This document shows positions 5,197 to 6,809 of a stretch of 6,809 nucleotides of DNA, piece by piece. The stretch lies in the NCBI GenBank assembly GCA_030591125.1, contig JAUVBP010000064.1:1-6809 (forward strand), written 5' to 3'. Below the pieces are notes generated by a model. The model worked only from the letters and a program-made list of their open reading frames with translations. It was not told the origin of the DNA and did not search any database. Position 1 is the first letter of the stretch. Every line of letters begins with the position of its first letter. Position numbers and translations under genes: made by a program. The DNA is from Candidatus Woesearchaeota archaeon (lineage in GTDB: Archaea; Nanobdellota; Nanobdellia; Woesearchaeales; UBA11576).

Positions 5197-6273
5197 TCAC
5201 TTATTATCAAGCACAGAATGAGCATCAACAGCCGCAGAGTCCTTGTCAAGGATGCAACCTATGCTTGCAGCCTTTGCCTGGAACATCATGCGCAGGCAAT
5301 CCAATTCCCTGTTGGAGACCCTGGCAAAATTGTCAGCCTCCACAAGACCATAAGGATAGCCGAGAAATATCGGGTCCCTGCTATTGCGGGCCAAAGATGA
5401 AAGCAATGCAGCAAAGTAGTCACCAGAACTGTGATGCTCAAAAGCATCAAGCCTGAACACATATGATGATGACGGGTGAAGCTTCACGAAACAGACGTCA
5501 ACAAGGTCTTCGCGTGAACGTGCTGCAGAAGTATAGCACCAACTGCCTCCTGGCGAAGCACGGTTCAGGAGCGCGGCGACAGACTCACCATCACAGGTCA
5601 GGAGATCAGAGGTCTTTGATAGACCGCAGATCAAGACGTTATTCTGCTCTGCAAAACCCTTCAATGCTCCGACGAGCTTCTTCTCATCAGAGAATCTTGT
5701 GCAAAGGCTTCCATCGATGATGATGGCATCTCCAGAACCCAATCTTCCAGCAAGCAACAGTGCTGTAGAGAGCTCGGCCAGCCTCCGCACCATCCCAGGT
5801 ATCCTGGAGATATTCACTTTTGACTTCCCTTCCCTCATAGATGCCTCAAGAGAGTCTATGTCCAGCTCTTCCTCAAAAAAAGAATCGGTCAGCGTGTGTG
5901 CCTTTGATTTCAGGAGCCTCGCAGAATAGAATATCTTGCCATCCACATTCTTTGTCGATGCCAACACATAGAACTCATCTGCTGAACAGGATGTGCGGTG
6001 TCCTCCGGAATATATAGAGTGGAATACGCGCACAAAATGGACACACAGAGATGGTGAGAGGAATATCTCCGCATTGCCTCCATCGATAAAGACAACCCGT
6101 GAATCTTCCGGGTCTGCGCCTTCGGAAAGTATGTTTCTGAAATTTTCAGTCTCTATAGCAGAAGCCTCAAGGTCTGGCTCTCCAAAAGAGAGCGATGTCT
6201 GTCCAGAACTAGCTTTCGAGGCCTGTATCTGGGCAATCTCCCCAACAAGCTCGCCGATGACATCACGGACCAT
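5197..6273 (-). CDS. nurA: NurA-family 5'-3' nuclease
   Basis: The 358-aa product matches the NurA layout. NurA partners the HerA hexameric ATPase and resects DNA ends with Mre11-Rad50 during double-strand break repair. Visible landmarks are the first catalytic strand VVFIDGG (D64), a helix with E167 (RRLAELSTALLLAG), the strand AIIIDGSL (D187), GLSKTS at 217-222, and the C-terminal GYPYGLVEADNFARVSN (Y306 to N321). By spacing these align with Sulfolobus NurA D58, E114, D131, Y291 and H299; the last position is Asp (D314) here. Length is normal for the family. The ATG at 6273 is the only reasonable start, since an in-frame stop lies 7 codons upstream. No HerA, Mre11 or Rad50 gene is adjacent. 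The family call is firm; metal-site assignments are by motif spacing only. Confidence 0.85.
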   Translation of the reverse strand: MVRDVIGELVGEIAQIQASKASSGQTSLSFGEPDLEASAIETENFRNILSEGADPEDSRVVFIDGGNAEIFLSPSLCVHFVRVFHSIYSGGHRTSCSADEFYVLASTKNVDGKIFYSARLLKSKAHTLTDSFFEEELDIDSLEASMREGKSKVNISRIPGMVRRLAELSTALLLAGRLGSGDAIIIDGSLCTRFSDEKKLVGALKGFAEQNNVLICGLSKTSDLLTCDGESVAALLNRASPGGSWCYTSAARSREDLVDVCFVKLHPSSSYVFRLDAFEHHSSGDYFAALLSSLARNSRDPIFLGYPYGLVEADNFARVSNRELDCLRMMFQAKAASIGCILDKDSAAVDAHSVLDNK

Positions 6274-6295
6274 TAAATAAAAGAATGAAAATCAG

Positions 6296-6310
6296 TTTTT
6301 AATATTTGTG
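6296..6310 (-). promoter_or_regulatory. Archaeal TATA promoter of the nurA-like gene
   Basis: On the minus strand CACAAATATTAAAAA has an A-rich BRE-like start followed by the TATA-like ATATTAAAAA, centred about 27 bp before the ATG at 6273. The spacing again predicts a leaderless transcript, and there is no Shine-Dalgarno sequence in the T-rich stretch before the ATG. The match to TTTATA is weaker than in the other promoter. Confidence 0.6.
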
Positions 6311-6342
6311 ATAACTGGTCGATCCTCTTAACTTATTTTTAT

Positions 6343-6360
6343 GCTTCAGTGAACTGATGC
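6343..6360 (-). terminator. Small hairpin downstream of the mgtC-like gene, possible transcript end
   Basis: GCTTCAGT and ACTGATGC (plus strand) form an 8-bp stem with one mismatch around a 2-nt centre, starting 14 bp after the mgtC-like stop. A U-run does not follow on the minus strand (the next bases are A-rich), so it is not a classic intrinsic terminator. It may instead mark or protect a 3' end, or be chance. Confidence 0.25.
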
Positions 6361-6374
6361 TCATAGAAAGAGTC

Positions 6375-6794
6375 TCAGACCCTCTTACCCTTTAGCGTAA
6401 AGACCTTCATCTCAAGTACTATGACCATTATCAAAGTGACGACAAGCGCCTCCCAGATGGCACCAAGAGCGATTATCATACCCAAAGCAGCAACACCCCA
6501 GACGCTTGCTGCTGTCGTCAACCCCTTCACCTGAACACCATGGCTCAATATAGTGCCTGCACCGATAAAACCTATACCAGTCATCAATGCTGCACCCATA
6601 CGTGCGACAGAATCGAGCTCAAAAGAAGCCATGAACGCGTTTATCAGGAATGCGCTGGTCATGCACACCATGATATGCGTACGGATGCCTGCATAATGCC
6701 CGCTCCGCTCCCTCTCGTAACCGACAACACCACCAAGCACAACTGCAAGGAGTATCTTCACAAGGGTCAACAGGTTAGGGTCCATGATTATCAT
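6375..6794 (-). CDS. MgtC/SapB-family membrane protein, minimal form
   Basis: The 139-aa product is the conserved hydrophobic core of the MgtC/SapB family, membrane proteins linked to magnesium homeostasis and, in Salmonella, survival in macrophages and F-ATPase control. Signatures in order are GYERERSGHYAGIRTH (25-40), D61 and R65 before GIGFIGAGTIL (73-83), and GLTTAASVWGVAALG (91-105). Four to five membrane spans are expected, at about 8-25, 41-56, 66-83, 92-111 and 112-128. The C-terminal soluble domain of long MgtC proteins is absent; the chain ends in a basic KGKRV tail. The start is the ATG at 6794 or the one at 6785 (M4); an in-frame stop at 6801-6803 rules out anything further upstream. 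No clear ribosome-binding site is visible in the few bases left. Function in this organism is uncertain; transport itself has not been shown for the family. Confidence 0.88.
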   Translation of the reverse strand: MIIMDPNLLTLVKILLAVVLGGVVGYERERSGHYAGIRTHIMVCMTSAFLINAFMASFELDSVARMGAALMTGIGFIGAGTILSHGVQVKGLTTAASVWGVAALGMIIALGAIWEALVVTLIMVIVLEMKVFTLKGKRV

Positions 6795-6809
6795 AGTACA
6801 TCATCTGCG

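Noticed and set aside
1..6809. Transfer RNAs, ribosomal RNAs, riboswitches, transposase genes or integration repeats
   Set aside because: No cloverleaf, rRNA-like block, transposase motif or terminal inverted repeat was found on either strand by eye.

Overview
The window looks like chromosomal DNA of an archaeon, most likely a DPANN-type lineage (Woesearchaeota/Pacearchaeota-like; this placement is an inference). The evidence is a NurA-family nuclease, two promoters with archaeal BRE/TATA elements placed so that transcripts would start at or beside the start codon (leaderless), a huge secreted beta-helix protein with nearly 50 N-glycosylation sequons, and a small duplicated helix-turn-helix protein of a kind I recall from such genomes. 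No RNA gene, insertion sequence or CRISPR array is visible. All four genes lie on the minus strand.

Read in the direction of transcription (right to left), the layout is as follows. (1) 6375-6794 is a minimal MgtC/SapB-type membrane protein. (2) A spacer of about 100 bp carries a small hairpin and then the promoter of gene 3. (3) 5197-6273 encodes a NurA-like nuclease. (4) An AT-rich spacer of about 195 bp (5002-5196) carries a TATA box and, directly upstream of it, three 18-bp direct repeats spaced 20-21 bp apart. (5) 4477-5001 encodes a 174-aa protein built from two copies of a module that begins VPISIF and continues into a helix-turn-helix. (6) Overlapping it by 4 bp (ATGA), a single open frame of at least 1493 codons runs from 4480 off the left edge. 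Nothing interrupts this frame. It has no stop inside the window, so a listing of closed ORFs shows only its shadows.

The giant protein has, in order, a signal peptide, an Ig-like domain, a short NosD-like beta-helix, two acidic calcium-loop-like motifs, a long second beta-helix, two beta-sandwich domains, a Gly-rich and (Glu-Pro)13 linker, a Cys-containing region of unknown fold, and an alpha/beta-hydrolase (lipase-like) domain cut by the window edge before its catalytic Asp and His.

The most interesting unit is the repeat array, the duplicated HTH gene and the giant cell-surface hydrolase. It reads as a two-gene operon in which a small DNA-binding protein may control its own promoter and the production of a very large exported, probably glycosylated, enzyme. 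The regulatory link is inferred from layout only. NurA and MgtC look like ordinary housekeeping or accessory neighbours.
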